Below, piece by piece: positions 54,043-64,000 of a stretch of 64,000 bases of DNA; the first letter of the stretch is position 1; every line of letters starts with the position of its first letter. Under the pieces are notes generated by a model that saw nothing but the letters and a program-made list of their open reading frames with translations, did not search any database and was not told the origin of the DNA. Made by a program: the position numbers and the translations under genes. Origin of the DNA: Epichloe hybrida (taxonomy: Eukaryota; Ascomycota; Sordariomycetes; Hypocreales; Clavicipitaceae). The DNA lies in assembly GCA_019022495.1 (NCBI GenBank), contig JAFEKR010000005.1, forward strand, positions 1-64,000, read 5' to 3'.

Positions 54043-55071
54043 CGTGACTGCCTTATCCGACCGAGACAAACGGATACCGAGCGATGTCGGTCTGAATCCA
54101 GTATTTAACGGCTGAGTAGAGCTTAAGTGGCTGGGTATTTTTTTTTTTTTCGAGCTTTTCCTTTAGAATTCCCCCGTTCCACGTTGCTCTCCCACGGCAA
54201 GCCAGCGTAGCTGCTCAAAGATGGTGAGGCATGGAAGAGGTGGCAAACGCTATATCCGATCTCTTTCGTTCGTCTTATCGTGTATCGAATCTTAGTGCAA
54301 CAAACACGTGGTCGGGAGCCGAGTTGGTGATGATGGTCTGTCGATGCTGTTCTGCAGTAACGCCCACTATTCAAAGAGATGGATATAATTCAAGGGAAAA
54401 AGCCAAGAAGCCGAATCAGGACGAGCAGCAGCAAACAAGCAGAGATCGTATAGGTTGAGTCGTGGACAGTTTAGACCGTTCGCATGGGGGGCCAAACGGG
54501 AAAAAAGCATGCGCCACAATTTCCAAGATTGAACAGACACGTGATGCTTCTAACACAGGCCAAGATCGAGAACTAGATAACGTATGTGGCGGTGCGTGCA
54601 TAATACGTAGACAACAAGCCACCAGAGTCTGTCTCCACTTTAGCGAAGTCTTCACACCCTAACACTTTGTCCTCGCTAATCTGCCCAAATCACGTTTTTT
54701 ATCGCCCACAGATTTACAAAATTGACAGGCCACTTTACTTGCGTCTCCGCTAATAACTTTTTCTACGTATTCAAACCTCAGCACACTTCACCAGAACTCG
54801 AAGGTTTCAGTCTCCGCCCAACTTGCGGTTAAATTGATTGATTTCTCGTGTTTCTCCAGATCAAATCTACTGTAAGTGCATCATCTCGGCATTCCGGTTC
54901 ATCGCGAGCGAAGTCACTTCTTGCCCGCTGGTGTACAAACGACCCTGGCGCATCAGCGAATCTTTTCGCACGACAACACATCTCAACAAGGGGAAATTCG
55001 GAAACACAATTCACAGAGACCTGGAAGCGCTGACCAGTCATCGCTTTCTTCGAACAGATACCAAAATCAAA
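54043..55071. other. Divergent promoter region between spt2 and the P2 gene
   Basis: 1029 bp. A likely 5' UTR intron of the P2 gene runs from GTAAGT at about 54871 to CGAACAG at 55057, as is usual for ribosomal protein genes; no coding sequence is broken by it. A short poly-T lies near 54140. Confidence 0.6.
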
Positions 55072-55520
55072 ATGAAGCACCTCGCAGCGTACCTCCTCCT
55101 TGGCCTCGGTGGCAACACCTCCCCGTCCGCCAAGGACGTCAAGGGCGTCCTCTCTGCCGTCGGCATCGAGGCTGATGATGACCGCTTGGCGCAGCTCCTC
55201 TCCGAGCTCAAGGGCAAGGACGTCTCCGAGGTATGTCGAACCTGTGCTTCCACTTTTTGAGTAACCCCGTTCGAATTGCTCGTCAAGCAATAATTTCTGC
55301 GGGGAGAAGAGAACAACAGTCCAACTAACGTCGTTTCGCCTAGCTCATTGCTGCCGGTTCCGAGAAGCTCGCTTCCGTCCCCTCAGGTGGTGCCGGTGGC
55401 GCTGCTGCTGGTGGTGGTGCTGCCGCCGGTGGTGCTGCCGCCGCTGACGCTCCTGCTGAGGAGAAGGAGGAAGAGAAGGAGGAGTCTGATGAGGACATGG
55501 GTTTCGGTCTGTTCGACTAA
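55072..55520 (+). CDS. rpp2: 60S acidic ribosomal protein P2
   Basis: Exons 55072-55230 and 55344-55520 (intron 113 bp, GTATGT...CGCCTAG) give 111 residues. The N-terminal helical dimer domain reads [20 protein letters not shown] then [22 protein letters not shown], diagnostic for P2, not P1. A Gly/Ala hinge (GGAGGAAAGGGAAAGGAAAA) leads to the acidic end [13 protein letters not shown], which recruits elongation factors to the ribosomal stalk. It works as a P1/P2 heterodimer on P0. Confidence 0.97.
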
Positions 55521-56208
55521 GCAGTTCCTCTCGCGTGGGAACTTGTACGGTCATGGCGTCCCACGAATTTCGGAAAAGTTCTGGTCTGGTTGTGCGGCGG
55601 TTCTTCAGTGTCTCTTTCTTTTTCTTAGCAGGGGAGAATCGGTTGCTCATGGATGGGCTTGGCAAGCTTGCGTCATAGGGCCGGCGCGATAAACATCTTG
55701 CCATGAAAATACACGGCTTCGGCACTTTTCGAAAGCAAATGCCCCGTTCACCCCATTGGCTTTGCATGTTCACGTGATACTACTAGCTTCGTCGCAAGAG
55801 ACTGGCCATGACTTTAGGACAAGGAACAACCTAAACCTGGTTACTGTTCGTACGAGTCTCACAATACGATGTCACGCCAATGGCAAGCAGTCTTTCCGAA
55901 CAAGTAAAGATTTGTCCTCGTCTAATTTTTGTGCCATTCAGACGGTCGATAGCACGCCTCCGCATCCTGCGTCCAAGAAAACCGTGGAGACTGGCCGTCC
56001 ATCGGCATCACTTCTCTGTAGCTTGGCAACGGCGTCTGTTCTGGGCCAGGCGTCGCCGGCAACTCGACTGGGGCTTGCCGATGATAGGAAGCAGGTGGTC
56101 GCTGTACAGGGGAGGCTTCCTGGGACTCTATCGGTAAGGGCTGACTACAACACGCCGTCAGCTCACATTCGTCTCCTCTCCTGAGGGGAAACCTTTGGTG
56201 CCAGCCAC
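55521..56208. other. Convergent intergenic region
   Basis: 688 bp after the P2 gene. Short frames with poor context at 55756-56184 are not called. No gene or repeat of note. Confidence 0.55.
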
Positions 56209-57030
56209 CTACTGGTTATGCAAAGGAGCTGCTCCCCCCTGTGACTCAATCGGGGAAACCACATTGTGATTCATCCAAGTCGAGTTCGTGCCTGAAGATT
56301 GGTCCTCGTGGCGAAACGTATGGTACGGCGGTGGCTGCCACGGTGGATGTGACGCCCCCCCTGGCACGAATAGTTCATGGATAGGACTCGACTGAGTACA
56401 GTGTTGTTGCTCTGTTGCAGAGGTCTTTTGACAGAAGCGGCCCTGTCTGCAATTCGACTTCCGGCTGCACAGCCATAGAGAAAACCCACATATCAAGACT
56501 ATGCAGGAAGCCAAGGCAGCGATAACCCCAGTGACCAGGCCAATGTTTCTCCACAGCCTATCCTTGTCTGCTGCTATCAGTACGACTGAGGCAGCAGGTG
56601 TAGGCAAGTAAGATGCGTCTTGTGACTTGGGGCCGCGCTGTTGATCCCGACCATGTCAGCGGTTTTTTTCTCAAGGCGGCAGTTTTGTCACGGGTGAACC
56701 AACCTGCTCTGGCTCGGCCGAGCGTATCTCAGCAGCATTTTCGTTCGTTCTCAAGTAGAGACGATCGAACAGGACATCGTCGTCTCGGCGGACCTTCCGT
56801 GAAGCCTTGACGCTCGATGCATCCGCTGCGAGTGAAGAAGCCGCCGCCCCGTTCCCGCCGAGTTGCCTTCTTGTTTTCCCTGGAAGAGATCCCACCGGAT
56901 CCGTCGACGGCGATTCTGTCAATCTCTCAGTCTCATGTTGTTCATGTTGTATTCCCATGCCCGCAATGTATCCCCCGTGCACATGTCCAGAGACAAACAA
57001 CATCGCCAAGTAAGCGGAGAAGAGCATCAT
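56209..57030 (-). CDS. Single-pass membrane protein, function unknown
   Basis: Exons 57030-56704 and 56637-56209 (intron 66 bp, GTTGGT...AACAG) give 251 residues. Residues 1-19 are a signal peptide (MMLFSAYLAMLFVSGHVHG). An extracellular or lumenal part of about 120 residues follows, rich in Ser, Asp, Arg and Glu, with two basic clusters (KTRRQLGG, RKVRRDDD). One membrane helix at about 135-160 (IGLVTGVIAALASCIVLICGFSLWL) is followed at once by CSRKSNCRQGRFCQK, a basic, Cys-rich, possibly palmitoylated or stop-transfer segment, then a Pro/His/Ser-rich cytosolic tail. This topology resembles fungal cell-wall stress sensors, though no WSC domain or Ser/Thr mucin stretch is present, so that role is not supported. 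Confidence 0.78.
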
Positions 57031-58056
57031 GTCAGCCTAACCAAAACTGCGACGGGGTAATGTACTGCGCCAAACGATGTCTCAAGTGGTGAGTAAAAAT
57101 GTGAAACGCGAGCAGGGTAGATGGAACCGAGACTTTCTCATAGTTGGCTGGCAGAGGCCGCCTCATAAATCAAATTCCCAACATTTCCCCGAGCCCCCGC
57201 GGTTCATCATGTCGCCCCTCTCCCGCGTCCGCTTTCCCAGCTCAAGCACACGATAAGGCATGCCACTTCCACGGGTGCACCTCTGATAGTCGCCAAATCT
57301 TGCGGGGGCCTTGGAAAATGCGCCTACCGTCGGCGTTTGAAACCACTTTCCATGACAAAGAGCCATCACCACGGGGACCCCGCTAAGTGTTGGGTACCAC
57401 TAGAGAGAGTAAAAATAATACAGAACTGTCGTCATGGTGGGGGTGAGTGAGTGAGTGAGTGAGTGAAGCGTCTTAAAAGGGGAAGGAAACTAACAAAGGC
57501 CGCAGTGGAGGAAGGGTGGGCGATTGATTGCAAACAGCCATGAACCTTTTTGCAGCCCACAACCACGAGGTAAGCCGCCCGCGTGGCGGTTTCATCGAGA
57601 GGGTTATACCTTTTCGCAGGAGAACTAAATCCGAAGTATCCCACGATGGGTTTCAGACTGGAGCTGTTTTCAGCACGACCTGGGGGGACTACAGACCATG
57701 GATATGCCACTTTTGTCAGTCATCAGATGGAATCCCCCTCGGGCCGGGCACGACGGCCAAGGGAAACAAAGAGATTCCCTCCCTCGGCACGGGCCAACCC
57801 GCGCGGGTACTACTGACTTCATCAAGCACATGGAATGAATGCACAGCACGCTTGCCGTGTGCAGTCTTTGCATGAACCCGTAGCTAGCCCTGATTTGGGA
57901 TCAGAGCTTACGCCACGCCAGAGGAGGCGTGAGAAAGGGGGAGCGCATGAGTCGTGAGGTGGCCGTCTTTGAGGGGAGGGGAAGAGGGGTAAAACCGAGA
58001 ATGCCGCTTTCGGCATCTCGCGGGGGTTTCAGTTGGTGGTTTGTGCGCGATGCCAC

Positions 58057-58106
58057 GATGTTGGGTCGCGATGCTGGCCCGCGATGTTGGGCCGCGATGT
58101 TGGGCC
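58057..58106. repeat. 13-bp minisatellite (GATGTTGGGCCGC-like), 3.9 copies
   Basis: Four imperfect head-to-tail copies differing at one or two positions; G/C-rich. Confidence 0.85.
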
Positions 58107-58184
58107 AGGGATGGAGAGGGATGGGATGAGATGAAAATGTATGCGACTTTGTCCGGTTCAGGGGAGAAGGAGAAGGTACGGATT

Positions 58185-58250
58185 GGACCTGCGTCGGACC
58201 TGCGTCGGACCTGCATCGGACCTGCATCGGACCTGCATCGGACCTGCGTT
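58185..58250. repeat. 11-bp minisatellite GGACCTGCRTC, 6 copies
   Basis: Six contiguous copies with G/A variation at one position and a C/T in the last: order is GT, GT, AT, AT, AT, GT. Confidence 0.95.
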
Positions 58251-58407
58251 GGGATGCCAAGAGGCGTTTCTGCGTGGACATGATGAAACAGCATCATGTA
58301 TGATAAATCAGCTGGACAGAGCGTGTTGGCTGAGGCAGCTGTATCTGACCCTTGTCGAAAGGTATCATGGAAGTGGCTGTGCTTGTGCTTGTTCTTGAGG
58401 AGAACAA

Positions 58408-58455
58408 AGACGGGAGACGGGAGACGGGAGACGGGAGACGGGAGACGGGAGACGG
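58408..58455. repeat. 7-bp tandem repeat AGACGGG, about 6.9 copies
   Basis: Perfect run of AGACGGG units without interruption. Confidence 0.95.
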
Positions 58456-58832
58456 CGCAATCCACACGGGAACGCACATCAAGACGCGTGAGATGTGAGA
58501 TGCATCGCATTGCGTGCCATCATCCTCATGCACAAGTGAGATGACGTCCGCGGGGCATTGGCCTTGCCGCTTGTGCATCGCATCTTGAGCTACCGTGGCG
58601 GCCAAAAGTAAGTCGAGGTTGCAGAACTCATGGGTGGCTTCAACAGCGATGATTCCTGGCAAAGTATCCAAGGAATTCAGCAAAACAAGAGAGTTGGTTG
58701 GTGGAGCATCGTCATCGAGTAGTAATATCATTGCTGCCCGTTCAGCCGGGCAAATCCTGCCATCGATATGAGGATGCCTAGCTAGCTCGCGTCCTCAATG
58801 TCCCCGTCTTCCACAATGCCACGTCTAAATCT

Positions 58833-58874
58833 ATGCTCATGCTCATGCTCATGCTCATGCTCATGCTCATGCGC
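58833..58874. repeat. 6-bp tandem repeat ATGCTC, about 7 copies
   Basis: ATGCTC units run without a break to a final ATGCGC; lies just beyond the 3' end of alg6. Confidence 0.9.
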
Positions 58875-58904
58875 ATCTTGTCATGGTCCAATGCAGCATC
58901 CGTT

Positions 58905-60752
58905 TCATTGCGTTTTGGCCTTTGATGAATTCAATCCTCCTACCAGGCCACTGTCCACCAACAGCTTCCAAAAACACCACAGGTAGCAGAGCATAAACCC
59001 TGCGCAACCAACACCAACGTTGGCCACCACCCACAAGTCCGGCTTGCCCAGGGGTGGCGCGACAAACGCATTGGCAGCATGCCACAGCAGCATGAAAATA
59101 TAGAAGGCACCCTGGACGAGTGCCGTCACCCATTGCTTCGGCGCAGATGCCGCCTCCATCAACGGCGCCGTCCAACATGTGGGTGGCAATCCCACAAGAT
59201 ATGCCCACAAGAGCGTCAAGACAGTATACGGCACCGCAAGGTCAACTCGGCTGAGAAGAGGGAACATGGTCCAGGCTCCGACAATGTTGGCGAATCCGAC
59301 CCATGATCGAGTGTCCCCGTTCAAACCCTGCTTTCCGGCAAGAAGTAAAGTCATGGGCATAAGCGGAAGAAGGACGCTCTTTTCGTGTACCTGGTAACTG
59401 AAGAGAAAGAAGCCCCAGGCAGTCGTGGCAAAAGCCAAAGGCAGAATCTTCTTATCCGGTTTATAGAACAAAACAATGTTGGGGGGGATGATGGACAAAA
59501 GAGTCGCCCCGAGAGCCGCTTTCTGCAACAAGTCGGCCGGATAGTTGCGCAGCTTGACCGCGACATTGAGTGCGCACCAAAAGTTGGCAACCTTGTCCTC
59601 GAACAAGCCCCTGGAGAAGGGAAAGACGCGATGGACCATCTGAATCATCTGCTCGACTACAGCGTGTAGAGTAGAGCGGGTATCGAGGTACTCAGCAACA
59701 AAGGGGAACAGTGGGAGTTGCGGCGGGGGCCCGTCGAGGTCTGGCCTGGAGTCGATACCACGATGTCTGTCGAATAAGGTGCCGATGATCAAAGGTAGCA
59801 CCAAGACCGCAAAAGAGGCAACGGTGACCAATCCAATGCCAATCAGCCGAGCCAGGTTAATGCGCGGCCAGAAACATTTACCAAGGAGATAGGCAAAGAC
59901 ACTACATGCGTAATACAAGGCCATCTGTTTGAAGCCAAGCGCGGCAACAAAGAAGACGGCAGCCCACTTGTATCGCTCGGCCAACATGCTGTTGATGCTG
60001 GCAAGAACCAATCCCAGCATAACAGTGTTGTACTGAAAATGAGTGTGATCGATGAGAATCGTGGCAGGTTGCATGAGGATCGCGACGAGAGCGATTGAAC
60101 TGGTCCATGTCGCCACTCCATTCAGTCTGCCATATCGTCGAACGAAGACAACAGTCGCGGGGATGTAGATGAGGTATTCCGATATGATGACGGTTGCTCT
60201 CATGAAAACCTTGAGCGTCGGGTCTTCGGAGCCTCTGGACGAGAACAAATCAAACCAGGCCGGCTCTATTAAACCACCAATCTTGCCCATGACCCAACTG
60301 TGATACGCCGTCAAAGGGGGATAGTCGAGACCCCACCACTGCAGGTCATGGAAATACCATTGCGAGATTGGTAGGTGAGTCGTGATCTCCATCCAGTGCC
60401 GTTGCGCTTCGTAGTCACCAAACATGGGAGGGCGCTGAAATCCTAGGAGATTGGCTGTCAGTCTTGATACTTCGGAGAGGGCGAGGTTCCGTTGCATATG
60501 CACTCGTCTGTTCATCGTACCAGAATAACCCCAAAGTCCAGCGGCCCATCTGAACAGGCAAGCTACCATCAATATAGCTGGCAGCACCTCCCATTGTGTT
60601 GACGAAGTCCGGGCTGGCCAGAGAAAGGCCGCCAGGGGAAAGGACGGATCTCTCACGAGAGCTTCGGATCGTGTTCGTATGAGCGCGTCGCTGCCATTGG
60701 CGTCCTTGGCCTTGCGCCTGGGTTTGTGGGGTGAAGGGCTTGCCGCAGCCAT
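58905..60752 (-). CDS. alg6: Dolichyl-P-Glc:Man9GlcNAc2-PP-dolichol alpha-1,3-glucosyltransferase Alg6
   Basis: An intronless gene for 615 residues from the ATG at 60752 (MAAASPSPHKPRRKAK). An in-frame ATG 34 codons upstream exists, but the basic family-like start favours 60752. It adds the first glucose to the lipid-linked oligosaccharide in the ER lumen before N-glycosylation. The GT57 features are a lumenal FGDYEAQRHWMEIT (with the likely catalytic Asp), QWWGLDYPPLTAYHS (about 138-152), MQPATILIDHTHFQYN (about 227-242), LGFKQMALYYA and YQVHEKSVLLPLMP. About 11-13 membrane helices are expected. ALG8 also has related motifs, but GDYEAQRHWMEIT with WWGLDYPPLTAYHS indicates Alg6. Confidence 0.93.
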   Translation of the reverse strand: MAAASPSPHKPRRKAKDANGSDALIRTRSEALVRDPSFPLAAFLWPARTSSTQWEVLPAILMVACLFRWAAGLWGYSGTMNRRVHMQRNLALSEVSRLTANLLGFQRPPMFGDYEAQRHWMEITTHLPISQWYFHDLQWWGLDYPPLTAYHSWVMGKIGGLIEPAWFDLFSSRGSEDPTLKVFMRATVIISEYLIYIPATVVFVRRYGRLNGVATWTSSIALVAILMQPATILIDHTHFQYNTVMLGLVLASINSMLAERYKWAAVFFVAALGFKQMALYYACSVFAYLLGKCFWPRINLARLIGIGLVTVASFAVLVLPLIIGTLFDRHRGIDSRPDLDGPPPQLPLFPFVAEYLDTRSTLHAVVEQMIQMVHRVFPFSRGLFEDKVANFWCALNVAVKLRNYPADLLQKAALGATLLSIIPPNIVLFYKPDKKILPLAFATTAWGFFLFSYQVHEKSVLLPLMPMTLLLAGKQGLNGDTRSWVGFANIVGAWTMFPLLSRVDLAVPYTVLTLLWAYLVGLPPTCWTAPLMEAASAPKQWVTALVQGAFYIFMLLWHAANAFVAPPLGKPDLWVVANVGVGCAGFMLCYLWCFWKLLVDSGLVGGLNSSKAKTQ

Positions 60753-62051
60753 TGTGACAAGGCGGACGAGGGCAATGATGGTGTGCCCGTAATGCCCATT
60801 GACTGGCTGATGATGATGGCGACAGGAAGTCTGGGAGATATGGCTGGAGGACAAGTCAAGTCGTCGACACGCACCCTGAAATGGTGTCGCGGACTGTCTT
60901 ACTAAAAGTTAATGTGGGTTCTGAACCAGGAACGTCCAGAGTAAAGAAAGGGTAGGGAGGGTACGGTCCGTAATCGTGCCACGACCCACTTCTTCTGGTT
61001 ATCGCGTGCCTCTAGCCACACTAGGGGCACCGTGCCACGATAATCTCTCCGCGAGATGGGGGGGGGGCGAACGAACATGCAATACCTGAAATGGGGGGTA
61101 GTCCGTAGTCCGTCGTCCGTAGTCCGTAGTCCTTAGTCCTATTATTATTCTGCATTCGGTTTCTTGCGCGAGGGTGAGTGAGGCAACGCGCCCCCGCCTC
61201 TTGTTTGCCGATTTCCATCCTTTTGCCCCCCCCCCCAAAAAAAAAAAGGCCCGGTCGGGAGCGTGCATATACAAACATGGAATTTGCTTGGAAGGCGGGA
61301 AACAACAAGAAACCGCGCGCAAATCACAGCCGAATTCCTAACAACGAGATGCGTGCGTTTTTCTTCTTTCCCCAAGGGTCGTACGGAGTACAAGCCGTGT
61401 GACTTGCAAAAACGAGCGCGTATGGCAAGACTTCTTTTCAACTAGGCTTTGCTTTGCAAGGAAGCACCCTCGACCTCGATCTCGACAACAGGGCATATCC
61501 TTGCTCACCGAGACCGAGGCGAGCAAGCGAGACATGGTCGGTATATCAATTTCATTCAAAGCCATCTTCGTCGTCAAGGGGACAAAAAAAGGGGAGGAGG
61601 GGGGGATGTGACACGGCGGCCGAAAATTGTTGCAACCCATTCATTTCCCCCCACGAAATTGCACAAACTTGTGCCTGTTTGTTTTGCCCAGCAAAGAAGA
61701 AGCGAGGTGATGTACGGATTACATACTCCAGTCTCCAATCTCCGGGTCCATTTCATTCCATCCAAGCATCATCCAACCTCAAAGGCAACAACAACCTTTT
61801 TTTTTTTTTTTTCAAAGTCCTCATTCAACATGAAAACAAGGTTTCCCCAAAATCTCCACCCTAATCCTACCCAACCCTGCCCTGCCCAAATCCTGCCCAG
61901 AACTCAAACCCCGAAATCCCCATCCCCCCCCCATTCTCAAAGCTAGACCAAACTCACGCACTATTTTAAAGTTGGCGCTGCCTCGGCCCCGGCCCCGGCC
62001 CCGGCTCTCGCTCTCGCTCTCGCGCACACCAATCCAATCAATCCCAGTATC

Positions 62052-62082
<31 letters not shown>

Positions 62083-63361
62083 ATTCTAACAGAAAAATGG
62101 CTCGGCGTAAATTAAGCATTTGCCTATAGTCCGTACGCCACAATCAGACTAATATAATAGCTGCGCGGATTTAAAAAAAAAAAAAAGGGGGGGAATCAGT
62201 GTCCGCGGTCCGTCCCCCCATGCCCCTTGGGACCCATCACCGAGGGCCAGCGGGGTGTGTATGAGATGCCCAGCTTGGGCTGGATCTGATCGGCTCGGAT
62301 CGGATCCACTTGGTATGGAATGGATTGCATTCGACTTCACCCATGGATTCATCTTGCCAACTTGCCAAAGCCAATCCCCGCCAGTCTCATTGAAGAGTGT
62401 CTGTCTCTGCGCAACGTCGCACAATCCAGGGGAACCAGAGACTAAGACTTCCGCCGAATCCAAAAGCTTGCCTTCTCTCTCTCGGGTTACGGCGCTTCTC
62501 CCTCGTCACCACCCGAGGAAGACCCTTGATCCCCCTTTCTTTGCCGCACCAAATACGCCAACGCCATCATGTGTCACAAAGTCATTTCTGTCATGTCAGT
62601 TATGTCAAATGTTATTCCTTTGGGCCAGGTCGCCCAACTCTAAAAGCTCTGCTCCTTATTAGAGCGACACCGCTAGTAAACAGAACACCGTTTGCCCCAA
62701 GAATATCCACATACCCAAAAGCAGTGACTTTGTCATGCCAATACCGAGACCCATGCACAAACAAGCACCCGTGCGCACTAATACATGCATACATACAGAC
62801 ATACAGTTGCGGCCATGCCCAATGTCAACAAAAGCCTGTCCGAACCCATGAATTGCGTTGCGCTCAGTGGCCCCACCAGCTGTGAGGTACGCATTGCCGC
62901 CTGGTCCTCTTCTCGTTCTCGTCTTCTTTCCGTGGCCCGAGTGCAAAGAGACCCAGACCCATTCATCTGGCCAACTGTTTGTTCTAAAACTCCCTCAATT
63001 AAACATCATAATGTGCGACCACATCGCATGTAGACCCGACAAATAAAACGTGTCCATCATGGGGAAAACGTCATGAAATCCTCTTCCGACATGTCGTCTC
63101 GTTCTCCAGTGGTGATATCGTGATTCACTGGCAGACATTATAGCACCCAACATACCTCCCCTCCCCCCAATTCATAAGGGGGGAAACCCATTTAGTACTA
63201 CCCTCGTTGCCCTGAAAGTGAGGAAAAGATTCATGATCCAGGACGCCATAAATCAAGAAGCCCCATGTTCGCCGTGTTTCCCAGAGAATCCAGTGAAGAA
63301 TATACACCCTCCTCGTCTAACGCATAGCATCGCGCGAAAAGTACTGAGCTTGGTGAGCTCT
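60753..63361. other. 2.6-kb intergenic region, homopolymer-rich
   Basis: Promoter of alg6 on the left and the 3' UTR of the zinc-finger gene on the right. It has a repeated TAGTCCG(T) motif at about 61098-61140, TACGGAGTAC at 61382, long T runs at 61797-61812 and 62052-62079, and a CCGGCCCCGG repeat near 61988. Frames crossing these runs are not believed. No gene is supported. Confidence 0.55.
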
Positions 63362-64000
63362 CTAAGTCTCCTTTCCAATGGAAGATCGATCATCGTCGAC
63401 TTCGCCTGCTCGATCCTGAGAGTTGTCGTCGGCAGTGGCAGCTTCGTTGCTCTTGTTCTCGCAGCCCTTGACGAGACGATGTCTCTGTGTAGTGCAAATC
63501 CCTGTCAGCAAGTCGTTTTGGGGGGGGGGGGGGGGGTCGAGCGGCGAAATATACAATCAGAAAGGGGGAAGTGGCTCTACTAACCTTGAGCGCGTCTTTG
63601 CGTGAGAAGCTTTTGCTGCAGAACGAGCAAGGGAACGGCTTGACAGCCAAGTGAATTCTCTTGTGTCGTTTCAAGTCATGATTTCGGCTGAACGATTGGG
63701 TGCACTGATCACACTTGAAGGGTCTCTCCGACTGGGGCTGCGGCTGAGTGTGGTGGCCGTACATCATCTGGTGGCCGTAACCTGGCGGTACTCCCATGGC
63801 TGGAATCATGGACAGCTGCGACCCGGGTTGGTGAATATTGGACATGACGGGACCGTTCATGGTCGCAAGTGGTTGGTATGAGCCATAAGTTCGATACGAT
63901 CCTGGAGGCGGAGCCATGGCTGCATGATGACCCATGCCCCTTGACCCCGGGCTCGTGCCAGTAGGCGATGGTTGCTGATGGCCAGCATATGATGGGAAGC
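63362..64000 (-). CDS. flbC: C2H2 zinc-finger regulator, FlbC-like (3' part; 5' end beyond window)
   Basis: Two exons seen: one from beyond 64000 to 63585, and the last 63484-63362; the intron (GTTAGT...ACACAG, 100 bp) holds a poly-C run on the minus strand. The protein has a Pro/Gly/Ser/Met-rich stretch, then two C2H2 fingers: FKCDQCTQSFSRNHDLKRH and FPCSFCSKSFSRKDALKRH. The second is completed only by splicing into RHRLVKGCENK. This close pair with KRIHLAVKPF as linker is the pattern of Aspergillus FlbC, a nuclear activator of conidiation (brlA, abaA, vosA). The tail is acidic (AGEVDDDRSS) and ends GKET. The orthology call rests on recall of the finger region, so the symbol is tentative. 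Confidence 0.8.

Larger units (their letters stand above)
57031..58904. other. 1.9-kb intergenic region rich in minisatellites
   Basis: No gene is supported. It contains GTGA x6 at 57443-57466, a 13-bp unit x3.9 at 58057-58106, an 11-bp unit x6 at 58185-58250, a 7-bp unit x6.9 at 58408-58455 and a 6-bp unit x7 at about 58833-58874. The arrays have no unique spacers. Confidence 0.75.

Noticed and set aside
58185..58455. CRISPR-like repeat array
   Set aside because: The units are contiguous minisatellites with no unique spacers, in a eukaryotic genome.
57908..58510. 200-codon minus-strand frame
   Set aside because: Mostly translation of minisatellites (SRLPSPV repeats).
61449..61946. Overlapping plus-strand frames of 136-165 codons
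   Set aside because: They depend on reading through a poly-T run and have no conserved features.
1..64000. tRNA, rRNA or other structured RNA genes
   Set aside because: I scanned by eye for tRNA A/B-box patterns and rRNA-like sequence and found nothing convincing; tRNAscan-SE and Infernal runs would settle this.
1..64000. A secondary-metabolite gene cluster
   Set aside because: No polyketide synthase, NRPS, terpene synthase or P450 was seen; the lyase and permeases alone do not make a cluster.

Overview
The window is nuclear DNA of a filamentous ascomycete, most likely a sordariomycete of the order Hypocreales. The signs are short GT-AG introns (about 50-130 bp), intron positions and proteins typical of Pezizomycotina, an SRPK-like kinase with a long leader, an FlbC-like zinc-finger factor, dispersed TACGGAGTA motifs and RIP-like C-to-T decay in repeats. 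The genus cannot be fixed from the sequence alone. I resolved 25 protein-coding genes, 20 of them with introns placed by hand from splice sites, reading frame and family conservation. I also place one tentative small gene, one kinase-fold gene relic and several non-autonomous mobile elements.

Layout. 1-20 kb: SRPK-like kinase, HSF-type transcription factor, SLC43/Fmp42-like transporter, diverged argininosuccinate-lyase-like enzyme, a secreted six-cysteine protein, an orphan multi-pass membrane protein, a GPI-anchored wall protein and an SH3BGR-fold protein, with wide gaps holding simple repeats and two copies of a short inverted-repeat element. 20-30 kb: PEX6 (with a GC-AG intron), an acid-lipase/steryl-ester-hydrolase-type lipase and a 4-coumarate-CoA-ligase-like acyl-CoA synthetase ending in the peroxisomal signal SKL, a compact lipid-to-peroxisome neighbourhood. 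30-40 kb: accessory, repeat-rich zone with two BTB proteins, an aminoglycoside-phosphotransferase-like relic, an ACS-family MFS permease, about 3.7 kb of AT-rich transposon debris (a MITE with an internal hairpin, and a solo LTR nested in a perfect 60-bp inverted repeat), then a secreted Kex2-processed cysteine protein.

41-56 kb: a dense housekeeping block: ATP11 (F1-ATPase assembly), MMS19 (cytosolic Fe-S targeting), SPC2 (signal peptidase), EMC3 (ER membrane insertase), RPC25 (RNA polymerase III), a NUFIP-like CCCH protein, SPT2 (histone chaperone) and ribosomal protein P2. SPC2 and EMC3, both acting at the ER translocation site, share a 306-bp divergent promoter. 56-64 kb: an orphan single-pass membrane protein, a minisatellite-rich gap, ALG6 (N-glycan glucosyltransferase) and the 3' part of an FlbC-like regulator cut by the window edge.

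No tRNA, rRNA or CRISPR array was recognised. The strongest leads for follow-up are the diverged lyase/transporter pair, the lipid-peroxisome trio, the nested repeat structures at 36.4-39.4 kb and the orphan secreted or membrane proteins. None is proven to be a new system.
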